This document shows, piece after piece, positions 1 to 9,400 of a stretch of DNA of 25,266 nucleotides. Under the pieces are notes generated by a model. The model had not been told where the DNA came from and did no database searches. It saw nothing but the letters and a program-made list of their open reading frames with translations. How positions within the stretch are numbered: the stretch's first letter is position 1; each line of letters starts with the position of its first letter. Both the position numbers and the translations under genes were made by a program. The stretch is taken from NCBI GenBank assembly GCA_031424795.1, contig JANPIC010000010.1, positions 1 through 25,266 on the forward strand, read 5' to 3'. This DNA comes from Aalborgiella sp031424795. GTDB lineage: Bacteria > Pseudomonadota > Gammaproteobacteria > Burkholderiales > Burkholderiaceae_C.

Positions 1-35
1 GCAGCAGGCTATGATGACAAAAAATTAATACTAAA

Positions 36-98
36 TACTATCAAAAATATAGCTGCATAATTAATAAATACGCTGGCTAGAGCCATATTTAATCCCTA
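36..98 (+). repeat. AT-rich dispersed repeat, intergenic copy A
   Basis: This 63-bp stretch upstream of the TatD gene contains TAGCTGCAT followed by AATAAATACGCTGGCTAGAG and CATATTTA. The core from 66 to 80 is almost identical to the core of the copy at 19386-19454. Its reverse complement matches segments inside addB, addA and the asparaginase gene. The two halves are partly self-complementary (ATTAA near 61 and TTAAT near 90), so it could fold as a weak hairpin. It lies in the leader of the next gene and may affect its expression, but nothing shows that directly. Confidence 0.7.
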
Positions 99-133
99 AA
101 TTACCAATTTTCTCTAAATTCACCCGATATTCC

Positions 134-958
134 ATGTTCACAGACTCCCATTGCCACCTCGTATTCCCTGAGCTGATGTCCCAGCTGCCACAAATCCGCA
201 CCGCCATGGCGGAGGCGCGGGTGACGCGGGCTTTGTGCATTTGCACGACGATGGAGGAGTTTGAATCCGTCCACAAGCTGGCAACGAGTTATGACAACTT
301 TTGGGCGACGGTGGGGGTGCATCCTGACAATGAGGCGAGCGCCGAACCTGGCAAAGAGTTGAGAGAACCGACGTTTGACGACCTGGTGCAGCGCGCTGGG
401 CTGCCGCGTGTGGTGGGGATTGGCGAGACGGGTTTGGACTATTTCAGGCTTGGCGACCGCACAGTTGCCGATATGGCATGGCAGCGTGCTCGTTTTCGAA
501 CCCACATTCACGCGGCGCAGGCGGTGAACAAGCCGTTGGTGATCCATACCCGCGCATCGTCTGCCGATACGATTGCGATCTTAAAGGAAGAGGGTGAAAC
601 AGAGGGGCATAACGGCGCAAAGTCGGCTGGCGGTGTGTTTCACTGCTTTACCGAGACGGCCGAAGTCGCTCGGGCGGCGTTGGATTTGGGGTTTTACATC
701 TCGTTGTCAGGCATTTTGACCTTTAAATCTGCACAAGACCTGCGCGATGTGGCGGCTTTTGTGCCCATGGACAGGTTGTTGATCGAAACCGACAGTCCGT
801 ATTTAGCGCCCATGCCGTACCGTGGCAAGACGAACAATCCGTCTTACGTGCCCTTTGTTGCGAAAAAGATTGCTGAAATCAAAGGTTTGGATGTGGAAGA
901 AGTCGGGCGCGTGACCAGTGGCAATTTTGACAATTTGTTTCAGGGCGTGAAACTGTAA
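134..958 (+). CDS. TatD family metal-dependent deoxyribonuclease/hydrolase
   Basis: This 274-residue protein has the full set of TatD-family amidohydrolase motifs. They are TDSHCH at residues 3-8 (metal ligands H6 and H8), GIGETGLDY at 95-103 (E98), IHTR at 137-140 (H138), FHCFTE at 169-174 (H170) and IETDSPYLAP at 217-226 (D220). Members are cytoplasmic two-metal TIM-barrel hydrolases; E. coli TatD has 3'-5' exonuclease activity, but many paralogues (YcfH, YjjV) have no settled substrate. The length matches the family (about 260-270). The ATG at 134 begins exactly at the conserved N-terminal motif, although no strong ribosome binding site precedes it. The ankyrin gene follows after 8 bp and is probably co-transcribed. 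The specific subfamily cannot be decided from the sequence alone. Confidence 0.93.
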   Translation: MFTDSHCHLVFPELMSQLPQIRTAMAEARVTRALCICTTMEEFESVHKLATSYDNFWATVGVHPDNEASAEPGKELREPTFDDLVQRAGLPRVVGIGETGLDYFRLGDRTVADMAWQRARFRTHIHAAQAVNKPLVIHTRASSADTIAILKEEGETEGHNGAKSAGGVFHCFTETAEVARAALDLGFYISLSGILTFKSAQDLRDVAAFVPMDRLLIETDSPYLAPMPYRGKTNNPSYVPFVAKKIAEIKGLDVEEVGRVTSGNFDNLFQGVKL

Positions 959-966
959 TTTATGGC

Positions 967-1758
967 ATGATAAAAGCTATGAAAATATTGAAATCGTTAT
1001 TAAAAACAAGGGCTTGCGGCTTGCTTGCTGCGTTCATGTTCCCTATCGCTGCGTTCTCCGCACCGATTGACGACTATTTCACCGCTATCAAAAACGACAA
1101 CGATGGCGCTTTGGTCACCGTGTTGTTTCGCGGCTTTGATGCCAATACGCTGGACAGTGAAGGTCGTCACGGCTTGCACGTTGCGCTGATGGAGGGCTCG
1201 CTCAAAGTCGCGAAAACGCTGCTTGATTTGTCGGGTACGAAGGTGGATACGCGTAGTAAAAACGACGAAACCCCGCTGATGATGGCGGCTTTGAAGGGCA
1301 ACACCGAGTTTGCCAAGCGCCTGATCGCACGCGGCGCAGACGTGTACAAAACCGGCTGGACGCCGCTGCACTACGCCGCTACGGGCGGCCATGTGGAGAT
1401 GATCAAGTTGCTGCTGGAAAACCACGCCTACATTGATACCGAATCGCCCAACAAAACCACGCCGCTGATGATGGCGGCGCAATACGGCAATGCCCAATCT
1501 GTGAAACTGCTGATTGAGGAGGGCGCAGACATCACCTTGAAAAATGATGTGGGCCTGACGGCCTTGGACTTTTCACGGCTTGGCGAAAGTCGAGCCAGCT
1601 TTGATGTGTTGACCGAGGCTTTGAAGAATGCAGATGGTGCTGCAAGAGCCGTTTTGAAGTTGGCACCAACAAAGGCGATTGCGCCCGTGGAAGCCAAACA
1701 GCCGGCGGCAGCTGCTGAACCAGCCAGCAAACAGCCTTTTAAAACCAGACCTGATTAA
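967..1758 (+). CDS. exported ankyrin-repeat protein
   Basis: This is a 263-residue protein with an N-terminal signal peptide: basic start, hydrophobic core around residues 17-30, and probable cleavage after AFSA near residue 32. About four to five ankyrin repeats follow between residues 60 and 205, shown by repeated TPL(M/H)xAA...G(N/H)xxxxKxLL-x-x-GA-D units. The C-terminal 40 residues are low-complexity and rich in Ala, Pro and Lys. Ankyrin repeats bind proteins, so a periplasmic binding or scaffold role is plausible; the partner is unknown. Two in-frame ATGs (967 and 979) could serve as start and both leave the signal peptide intact. Its stop codon overlaps the rho stop codon on the other strand (shared bases 1756-1757). 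Confidence 0.85.
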   Translation: MIKAMKILKSLLKTRACGLLAAFMFPIAAFSAPIDDYFTAIKNDNDGALVTVLFRGFDANTLDSEGRHGLHVALMEGSLKVAKTLLDLSGTKVDTRSKNDETPLMMAALKGNTEFAKRLIARGADVYKTGWTPLHYAATGGHVEMIKLLLENHAYIDTESPNKTTPLMMAAQYGNAQSVKLLIEEGADITLKNDVGLTALDFSRLGESRASFDVLTEALKNADGAARAVLKLAPTKAIAPVEAKQPAAAAEPASKQPFKTRPD

Positions 1759-3029
1759 CCACCCCGGCGCATCATCTCAAAGAACTCGGAGTTGTTCTTC
1801 GTCGCGCGCATTTGCTTGAGCACCATTTCCATGGACTCGATCTCGTCCATGTTGTACATGAACTGACGCAAGATACGGGTTTTTTGCAGGATTTCGGGGG
1901 CGAGCAGCAGCTCTTCACGGCGGGTGCCGCTGCGGTTGAGCTGGATGCTTGGGAACACGCGTTTTTCGTACAAACGGCGGTCCAGATGGATTTCCGAGTT
2001 GCCCGTGCCTTTGAATTCTTCAAAAATCACCTCGTCCATGCGGCTGCCGGTGTCGATCAAGGCTGTGGCGATGATGGTCAGTGAGCCGCCTTCTTCGACG
2101 TTACGCGCTGCACCCAAAAAGCGTTTTGGCCGTTGCAGCGCGTTGGAATCCACACCGCCGGTCAGTACCTTGCCAGAGCTTGGTACGACATTATTGTAAG
2201 CGCGGGCGAGGCGGGTGATGGAGTCCAGCAAAATCACCACGTCTTTTTTCAGTTCGACCAGGCGCTTGGCGCGTTCGATCACCATCTCGGCGACGTGCAC
2301 GTGGCGGGCAGCTGGCTCGTCGAAGGTGGAGGCAATCACCTCGCCTTTGACGGTACGCTGCATCTCGGTCACCTCTTCAGGGCGCTCGTCGATCAGGAGC
2401 ACCATCAGGTAGCTGTCGGGGTAGTTGGCAGAAATCGCGTGGGCGATGTGCTGCATCATCACGGTTTTACCGCTTTTCGGCTGCGCCACGATCAAAGCGC
2501 GCTGGCCTTTGCCGATGGGGGCGATGATGTCGATGATGCGGCTGGTGATGTTTTCGTTGTTCTTCTCATCACCTTTGACTTCGCGCTCCAGCTTCATCTG
2601 CACGTTAGGGAAGAGCGGGGTCAAGTTTTCAAACATGACCTTGTGTTTGTTCTCATCGGCACCGCCGCCGTTGACCTTGTCCAGCTTGTTCAGCGCAAAG
2701 TAGCGCTCGCCGTCTTTGGGGGTGCGCACTTCGCCCTCGATCATGTCGCCGGTGTGCAGATTGAAGCGGCGTACTTGGCTGGGGCTGATGTAGATGTCGT
2801 CTGTCGATGCGGTGTAGCTGGTGTCAGGGCTGCGCAAAAAGCCGAAACCGTCGGGCAGAATTTCCAAAACACCATCGGCAAAGACCTGCTCGCCAGCGCG
2901 GGCGCGCTTTTTGATGATGGCAAACATCAGTTCCTGCTTGCGCATGCGGCCCGTGTTTTCAATTTCAAGCTCTTCGGCTTGTTTGAGCACTTCGGAGACG
3001 TGGAGGGCTTTGAGTTCGTTTAAATGCAT
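1755..3029 (-). CDS. rho: transcription termination factor Rho
   Basis: Hexameric RNA-dependent ATPase/helicase that ends transcription at C-rich unstructured sites. The 424-residue product matches the usual length (E. coli 419) and aligns closely by eye. It shows the N-terminal helical domain (ELKALHVSEVL), the cold-shock-like RNA-binding domain with GFGFLR at 61-66, Walker A AQPKSGKT at 182-189, Walker B VVILLDSITRLARAYN, and the C-terminal EKRVFPSIQLNRSGTRREEL segment. The start is placed at ATG 3027-3029 (MHLNELKALH) because that is where the family begins; a 28-residue upstream extension in the same frame has no family support. The gene lies downstream of trxA on the same strand, an order also seen in E. 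coli. No clear ribosome binding site is visible. Confidence 0.97.
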   Translation of the reverse strand: MHLNELKALHVSEVLKQAEELEIENTGRMRKQELMFAIIKKRARAGEQVFADGVLEILPDGFGFLRSPDTSYTASTDDIYISPSQVRRFNLHTGDMIEGEVRTPKDGERYFALNKLDKVNGGGADENKHKVMFENLTPLFPNVQMKLEREVKGDEKNNENITSRIIDIIAPIGKGQRALIVAQPKSGKTVMMQHIAHAISANYPDSYLMVLLIDERPEEVTEMQRTVKGEVIASTFDEPAARHVHVAEMVIERAKRLVELKKDVVILLDSITRLARAYNNVVPSSGKVLTGGVDSNALQRPKRFLGAARNVEEGGSLTIIATALIDTGSRMDEVIFEEFKGTGNSEIHLDRRLYEKRVFPSIQLNRSGTRREELLLAPEILQKTRILRQFMYNMDEIESMEMVLKQMRATKNNSEFFEMMRRGG

Positions 3030-3258
3030 GTGAGGATTTAAGAATAATGACCCGATGTGGGCGATAGAGGAAACAGAATTTGGGGAGGGTGCTGAGTGCT
3101 TAGATAGGAGCAACTCAGAAAATTAACTTGGAAACTTGAGAACTTGGATAAAGGTTCAAAGTGCCGTTTCAGATTTCTTTAGATTCTGAGAAATCACGGC
3201 TAAAACTTGGTATGGGCGAATTATGACAGATTTTTAGGCTAAAACTGTTTTAGACTTA

Positions 3259-3354
3259 TTCCCCTTCCTTGGAAGGGGTGGCGCGAAGCGACGGGGTAGT
3301 TTGTTCGCCTGCAGCTACCCCGCCCGTTGGGCACCCCTTCAAATTGAAGGGGAA
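3259..3354. repeat. 96-bp nested inverted repeat between trxA and rho
   Basis: The outer arms TTCCCCTTC...GAAGGGGTG and CACCCCTTC...GAAGGGGAA are mutual reverse complements apart from the central 4-5 bases, and an inner pair ACGGGGTAG/CTACCCCGC continues the pairing. Each outer arm is also a small palindrome by itself (CCCCTTCC-TTGGAAGGGG; CCCCTTCAAATTGAAGGGG). The element can therefore form one long stem or a cruciform. It begins 7 bp after the trxA stop on the trxA transcript, so it may act as terminator or mRNA-stabilising structure between trxA and rho. The rest of the 330-bp gap (3030-3258) is AT-rich, presumably holds the rho promoter or leader, and shows nothing else I recognise. Confidence 0.8.
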
Positions 3355-3361
3355 TTTGGGT

Positions 3362-3694
3362 TTACGCCATCTGCTGGTCAATAAACGCGGTCAACTGTGA
3401 TTTGCTCAATGCGCCTACTTTCGTGGCAGCCAATTGACCGTCTTTGAACAACATCAGCGTTGGAATACCGCGAATGCCAAATTTGGCTGGAATGTCGCGG
3501 TTTTCGTCAACATTCATCTTGGCGATTTGCAGTTTGTCGCCGTAAGCGGCAGCCACTTCGTCCAAAATCGGCGCAATCATTTTGCAAGGACCGCACCATT
3601 CAGCCCAGTAATCCACCAACACAGGTGCTTTAGAGCCTAGCACTTCGGCTTCAAAAGTTGCGTCGGTAACATGTTTGATGAGATCGCTGGCCAT
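3362..3694 (-). CDS. trxA: thioredoxin 1
   Basis: Cytoplasmic 12-kDa dithiol oxidoreductase that reduces protein disulfides and is itself reduced by thioredoxin reductase. The 110-residue product has the active site WCGPCK (C34, C37), the preceding VDYWAEW strand and the cis-proline loop RGIPTL (P78), all canonical. The start ATG at 3692-3694 is preceded by AAGGA about 8 nt upstream; a longer in-frame reading adds 54 residues without thioredoxin homology and is rejected. rho lies downstream on the same strand behind a large inverted repeat. Upstream, 112 bp separate it from the divergent addB-like gene. Confidence 0.97.
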   Translation of the reverse strand: MASDLIKHVTDATFEAEVLGSKAPVLVDYWAEWCGPCKMIAPILDEVAAAYGDKLQIAKMNVDENRDIPAKFGIRGIPTLMLFKDGQLAATKVGALSKSQLTAFIDQQMA

Positions 3695-3806
3695 GGTGAA
3701 ATCCTTATAAATTGGCAAAAATAGTAAAAAGAATGCTGTAGAGAATGCTAAAACTACAGATACATTAGACAGAGTAAGACCATTGTGACAGAAAGCAAGC
3801 CCTCCC

Positions 3807-6479
3807 TTGTCAAATATTGAGTCAGATTTTGACGCCCCCAGCTTAACCACCGCCACAAACAGCGATTTTTGGCACGATTTATGTGCTCGTATTCATGGCG
3901 ACTGCCTGAAAAGTAGCGTCCATCTCGCGCGTTGCGTGGTTTTATTGCCTTTTGCACAGCTCATGCCGCTGGCCAGGCGCTATTGGGCACAGGTTTACCC
4001 CTCTGGCTTTGTGCCGCAGTTTCAAACAACCTCGAATTGGGCGAACCAGCTGCGGCCTTTTGTCCCAGAAGCCAGCGATATCAGTTTCGATATGGCGCAA
4101 GACGTGCTCAAAGCAGCCCATTTGCTCAAAACTGCAAAGCTGGACGTTTTCAGCGGTTTGGACGCTACCCAGCAAGAGTTGATCACCACGCGCTTGGTCG
4201 AAGCCGCGCACCAGCTTGCCGCCAGTGCCGCAGCCGTTCAACCGCAAAAACGCTTGGCTTGGGCGGCCGAGATGCGGCGCGATGTGTTTGGCGGCATCGT
4301 GTCGCCGACCTTTGCCAGTGAATCGTCGATTGCACAGTTGGCGTTGTATTGGGCATCCACCAGCAGCTACGCCAGCGATGTGTTGTTTGACGATGCTTTG
4401 GTAAAAGTGCAGACCGACCACCTGTTTGTTTTAGAAGGCTTGCAGCGCGACCCGCTGGTGCGGGCTTTGGCGAACCATTGGGGTGACGACACATCACTTC
4501 TGGCGCAACCCAATACCCAACTGCCCGATAACTTGTCGGGCATTTCCCTGTACCCCGCGCAAGACGCGCACAACGAAGCGCAATTGGCAGCCGCCTGCGT
4601 GCTGCGCCACATCGCCGCCGGGCGTATTCCTGTTGCGATTGCAGCAACTGATAGAGCTTTAACCCGCAGAATACTTGCTATGCTTGCTACACAAAACGTA
4701 GCTGTTCGAGACGAAAATGGCTGGATTCTGTCCACCACACGCGCGTCAGCCAAGCTGATGGCGTATTTGAAAGCCTGCGCTTGGAACGCGAGTACCGACA
4801 GCGTGCTGGATTTTCTAAAAAACAGCGATGCCAAAATTATTGAAGTTGACGAACTAGCGGCGCTTGAAAAAGCTGTGCGCAAGGCGAACAGGGCTTCTTG
4901 GTCTAGCTGGGTTTCATTGATCGCGCTGGATGAGAAGCAGGCAGTTTTTCAGGCCACGACGCTAAAAGTCGAAGCCGCCCGCACTGGCTTGCAATCGCCC
5001 CGCATTTTGAGCGCTTGGCTGCTTGCGCTGCACACGGCTTTGGAGAGCAGCGGTTTGTTGCACGTGCTTGAGGACGATTTGGCTGGCGTCAAAGTGCTGG
5101 AAGTTTTGCATATGCGCGGTAATTCCGCGCAAAATTTGCCCCAAATCCTTCCCCAAAACTCCGGCCGCTGGACTTTGGCCGAGTTCACCGCCTGGGTGAA
5201 CACCGCGCTAGAGTCTGCCAGCTACAAACCACCTTACCCAGACCAGGCCCAAGCCGTGATTTTGCCCATGAGCCAGCTCTTGGCCCGACCGTTCGCAGCA
5301 GCGGTGCTGGCCGGTTGCGACGAGGCGCGGTTCGACCCATCGCCCATGCTGCCCGGCCAGTGGTCGCCGGCTGAGCGTTTGGCTTTGGGACTCATCACCC
5401 GCGACGAGCAAGACGCCGCTACCCGCGCGGCCTGGCACATCGCTTTGCGAACACCGATGTGCGACGTGCTGTGGCGGCAGTCAGAGAGCACGGGCGAGCC
5501 GATATTGCCCAGCAGTTTGGTGCAAAGTTTGCAGCTGAATTTGAAATTAGCGCCGTTAAATCCGGAAGTTAAAGCCGAGGCAAAAACCGACATGGTGGAA
5601 CCCAGATTGAGCCGGCAAATTGAAGCGAACCTAACGCCCAGACCGCAACCCAACGGCAGCAAACTCCCCGTCACCCGCTTGTCCGCCAGCGGCTACAGCA
5701 AGTTGCGCACCTGCCCCTACCAATTTTTTGCACTGCAACAGCTGGGCTTGAAAGAAGATGACGAGCTGCAAGAAACGCTGGACAAGCGCGAGTTTGGGCT
5801 GTGGCTGCATGCGGTGCTGAGTCATTTTCATGAGGAACTTAAAAAATCATCGAAAATAGACTCAAATATGGGTGTAGTCGGTGTATTTATTACCTATACA
5901 GCTATGTTAAATATAGCGTTTGAAGATGTCACAAAAACCATGCAATTGCCCGACGATGCGTTTTTGCCATGGGCTGCGACCTGGCCAAAGCTGCGCGATG
6001 GCTATGTGAACTGGTTGATAGGCCATCAGGCCCAGGGTTGGACGTTTGACCAAGCCGAAGTTTGGCGAGAGCTGTCGATTGGCAATTTTGGTTTGAAATT
6101 GGTGGGGCAGTTGGATCGCATCGACAAGTCAGCCGACGGCACAGCGATGAACGGCACAACGATGGTGCTGGACTACAAAACCGAGAGCGACAGCAAAACC
6201 GCCAAACGCCTGAAAGAACCGCTGGAAGACACACAGTTGGCGTTTTACGCGGCACTGGTGGGTGATGAATCGCTGCAGGCTGCTTACGTCAATGTGAGCG
6301 AAAAGCTGACCAAAACCTACGCCCAGCCAGATATTGACCACAGCCGCAGTGCTTTGATTGAGGGCATTTTGGACGATATGCAAAACATCAGTCAAGGCAA
6401 GCCGCTGCCGGCTTTGGGTGAGGGTGCAGCGTGTGACTACTGTGCGGCGCGTGGGTTGTGTCGTAAGGATTTTTGGTGA
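3807..6479 (+). CDS. addB: AddB-like PD-(D/E)XK nuclease, double-strand break repair
   Basis: This 890-residue protein resembles the B subunit of AddAB helicase-nucleases, which resect double-strand breaks for RecA loading. The C-terminal third carries the nuclease: LSASGYSKLRTCPYQFF (C636), then LDYKTES with D789 and K791 as PD-(D/E)XK residues, and CDYCAARGLC at the very end (C876, C879, C885). The four cysteines match the iron-sulfur staple of AddB. The N-terminal part looks like the helicase-like fold without an evident Walker A, so ATPase activity is doubtful. The start is TTG 3807: a stop codon lies shortly upstream in frame, and the family-like FWHDLCARIHG follows about 20 residues later. 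An in-frame repeat insertion occupies residues 682-705. The next gene begins on its stop codon (TGATG). The gene name rests on domain logic, not a search. Confidence 0.85.
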   Translation: MSNIESDFDAPSLTTATNSDFWHDLCARIHGDCLKSSVHLARCVVLLPFAQLMPLARRYWAQVYPSGFVPQFQTTSNWANQLRPFVPEASDISFDMAQDVLKAAHLLKTAKLDVFSGLDATQQELITTRLVEAAHQLAASAAAVQPQKRLAWAAEMRRDVFGGIVSPTFASESSIAQLALYWASTSSYASDVLFDDALVKVQTDHLFVLEGLQRDPLVRALANHWGDDTSLLAQPNTQLPDNLSGISLYPAQDAHNEAQLAAACVLRHIAAGRIPVAIAATDRALTRRILAMLATQNVAVRDENGWILSTTRASAKLMAYLKACAWNASTDSVLDFLKNSDAKIIEVDELAALEKAVRKANRASWSSWVSLIALDEKQAVFQATTLKVEAARTGLQSPRILSAWLLALHTALESSGLLHVLEDDLAGVKVLEVLHMRGNSAQNLPQILPQNSGRWTLAEFTAWVNTALESASYKPPYPDQAQAVILPMSQLLARPFAAAVLAGCDEARFDPSPMLPGQWSPAERLALGLITRDEQDAATRAAWHIALRTPMCDVLWRQSESTGEPILPSSLVQSLQLNLKLAPLNPEVKAEAKTDMVEPRLSRQIEANLTPRPQPNGSKLPVTRLSASGYSKLRTCPYQFFALQQLGLKEDDELQETLDKREFGLWLHAVLSHFHEELKKSSKIDSNMGVVGVFITYTAMLNIAFEDVTKTMQLPDDAFLPWAATWPKLRDGYVNWLIGHQAQGWTFDQAEVWRELSIGNFGLKLVGQLDRIDKSADGTAMNGTTMVLDYKTESDSKTAKRLKEPLEDTQLAFYAALVGDESLQAAYVNVSEKLTKTYAQPDIDHSRSALIEGILDDMQNISQGKPLPALGEGAACDYCAARGLCRKDFW
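5851..5918 (-). repeat. dispersed repeat copy C, inside addB coding sequence
   Basis: The reverse complement reads CGCTATATTTAACATAGCTG, then TATAGGTAATAAATACAC, and lines up base for base over about 68 bp with the intergenic copy at 19386-19454. It is read in frame as part of addB, giving S-K-I-D-S-N-M-G-V-V-G-V and onward. The local A+T richness (ATA, TTA and TAT codons) contrasts with the GC-richer codons on both sides. It falls just after the first part of the nuclease domain. Confidence 0.75.
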
Positions 6480-9400
6480 TGACGGCTGCCTACGAACACA
6501 ACGGTCAATCCGTTTCCTGTAACCAGTTTTACGCCATTGCCTGCGACCCACGGCGCAGCGTCGCTGTCGAGGCCTGCGCGGGCGCGGGGAAAACTTGGAT
6601 GCTGGTGTCGCGGATGTTGCGTGTACTTTTGGAGGATGATGCACTCAACGGCGATATCAAAGCGCATGAAATCCTAGCCATCACCTTCACCAAAAAAGCC
6701 GCAGGCGAGATGCGTCAGCGTTTGCAGGAATGGTTGGCTGAGTTTGCCTTTGCGACACCTGAAAAGCTTGAAAAAGAGCTTTTAATCCGAGGTTTAAGCC
6801 AACAGTCGGCGAATATCAAGCGTGAAGCGCTACAAAATCTATACCAAACCTTGCTCAACCAAGGGCGCGGCGTGCAGATCAAAACCTTTCATGGCTGGTT
6901 TGCCTCGCTGTTGCGTACTGCGCCGCTGTCGGTGCTGGAGGGCTTGAATTTACCAGCCAATTACACGCTGTTGGAAGATGACAAGCTGGCTACCCCCAGC
7001 GTTTGGCGGCGGTTTTTTGGTGCCTTGTTGAAAGATGATGTTGTAAGTCGTCAAGCCAAGCGCGATTTTGAGGAGTTGGTAGCCGAGCATGGCAAGTCGC
7101 AGGCGTTGAAAGCTTTGGACGAGGCTTTGTCTAAGCGGGTTGAGTTCCAGTTGGCCGACGACAAAGGCTTGGTTGATGCATCTGTGCCGCACTTTTCGGT
7201 GTTTTTCCCTGATTTTGCGGGCTGTGAATCGCCTGAGGCGGCTTTTTTAAATAGCGATAGTCGTCGCCAAATACTCGTCGACGCTGCCAAATATATGGGT
7301 GCGTATCCTGCTCCAAGTTATAGCGCTTTAGGCGTGGATCTGGAAAAAGCTATTTCTAACAACGACTTAACCAGTGCCTTAACTGCGTTGATCACCAAAG
7401 ATGGGACGGGAACTCCCAGAGTTTTCAAGGGGAATTTAGGTAAAAACGAGTTTGTGGCTAAAGCACAAGAGATTGCCGTTCGGCTACAAGCGGCTTTGGC
7501 CCAACACGCCGCTTGGCAGCACCAGCAGCGCATGGCGCGGTTGACGCGGTTGCTGATTGCTGAATTCGCCGCCCTGAAACGTCAGCGCGGCTGGGTGGAC
7601 ATGAACGATGTGGAGCGCGCTGCCCTGGTGATGCTGTCAAGCTCTGAGTTGAGCGGCTGGGTGCAAGAGCGGCTGGATGCGCGGGTGAAGCACCTGATGA
7701 TTGACGAATTTCAAGACACCAGCCCGTTGCAGTGGCAGGCTTTGTACGCTTGGCTGTCGGGCTACGCGGGGGCGGGCAGCAAACCACCCACTGTGTTCAT
7801 CGTGGGCGACCCCAAGCAGAGCATTTACCGCTTCCGCCGTGCCGAGCCACAGGTGTTTATTGCAGCGCAGGCTTTTGTGAAAGACGGTTTGAATGGTGAT
7901 TTGCTCAGCTGTGACCACACACGGCGCAATGCGCTGCAGGTGGTGGACGCGGTGAACACGGTGATGCTGCAAGCGCAGGACGTGAAGCAGTATTCGGACT
8001 ACCGAGCGCACAGCACGGAGATTGCTGTTGCGGGTTCAGTGAACAGTTTGCCGCAAATTGAACGTGTAGCCAAGGAAAAAGCAGGCAACGATTTAGCAGA
8101 GCTAGTGTGGCGAGACAGTTTGACCGAGCCGCGTGAAGAAGTCGAAGAAAAAATCGTCACTTTGGAATGCCGACAAGCTGCCCAGTACATTCAGCAGTTG
8201 TTGAAATCTGGTAAAAAACCCAAAGAAATCATGGTCTTAGCGCGAAAGCGTTCGCGGTTGTCGCTGATGCAAACCGAACTACAAACGCTCAGCATTGCCA
8301 GCCAGCAGCCCGAAAAAACCAACTTGGCCGATGCGCCTGAGGTGCAGGACATCATTGCGCTCTTAGATGCTTTGGTTTCAACCACGCATGATTTGTCACT
8401 CGCCCGCGCGCTGAAGTCGCCGTTGTTTGGTTTGACGGACGATGGTTTGGTGGAGATCGCTTTAGAATACAAAACAGCGAAAAATAGCAACGATGCTTCA
8501 GCTACATCTTGGTTTTATTTACTACAAAATTCAGAGCACCTTAGGCAGGAAATACGCCGGCTAGGGGCTAAATTAACCCTCTGGAAGGGCTGGATTGACA
8601 GTTTGCCACCGCACGACGCCTTGGATGCCATTTTTCACGATGGCGACGTGCTGGCACGCTACGCCAGCTCCGCAACAGCGACTCAGCGCGAGAGCGTTTT
8701 GGCGAACTTGAATGCCTTGCTCAGTGCGGCTTTGGACATTGACCAGGCGCGGTATTTGACGCCGTATGCCTTCGTTCGTGCTATGAAGGCGGGGTTGAGT
8801 GCAACAAATTCAGATGGCGATTCCGACATGACGGATGTCACCCAAACCGTGAAATCGCCCATGAAGAGCGACGATAGCGCGATTCGACTATTGACGATTC
8901 ACGGCGCAAAAGGCTTAGAGGCAGATGTCGTCATCATCTTGGACACCGATGCTGCGCCCACGCCAGCGGCATCTATGCGGGTGCTGGTTGACTGGCCGGG
9001 AGAGACGGAAACACCGACCAGCTTCGTCTTTTTAGCCAGCGAGAGCCGCCCAGCGCCTAGCGCAACTGCTGCGTTTGACATCGAAAAGCAGGCAAGGCTA
9101 CGCGAAGAGTTGAACGCTTTGTACGTGGCATTGACGCGCGCGCGAGAGCAACTGGTCATCTCTAGCTCGCAGCCGAGAAATTCAAATGCCGATAGCTGGT
9201 GGCAGCGAATGCAAGCTGTGGCCGAGCCGTGTTTGGTCGAGCCATCCGATCAAGCTATCACCGTTCGCCCAGAGCTTGTCGAAGGGTCTTCTGATGCCAT
9301 TGAGCTTTTGATACTACCTAGCTTGGGGAGTATTAAAAAAACCGAAAATAGGGTATCAAATATGCCTCTAGCTGGCGTATTTCCTACCCATGATGCTATT

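Noticed and set aside
2133..3023. Long + strand open frame (296 codons) across rho
   Set aside because: It lies wholly antisense to rho, is His/Val/Asp-rich like a codon shadow, and has no recognisable domain or ribosome binding site.
3736..3759. CTGTAG...CTACAG in the trxA-addB divergent region as a LexA box
   Set aside because: CTGT and ACAG are 16 bp apart here, not 8, so it does not fit the LexA operator; addBA is not called SOS-controlled.
3695..3856. 54-residue N-terminal extension of thioredoxin
   Set aside because: It has no thioredoxin homology and overlaps the divergent addB start; the internal ATG at 3694 has a good ribosome binding site and the normal thioredoxin length.
8475..8540. 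Possible further repeat copy in addA (GCGAAAAATAGCAACGATGC)
   Set aside because: Only the first 11 bases match copies C and D well; the rest is too degenerate to separate from chance by eye.
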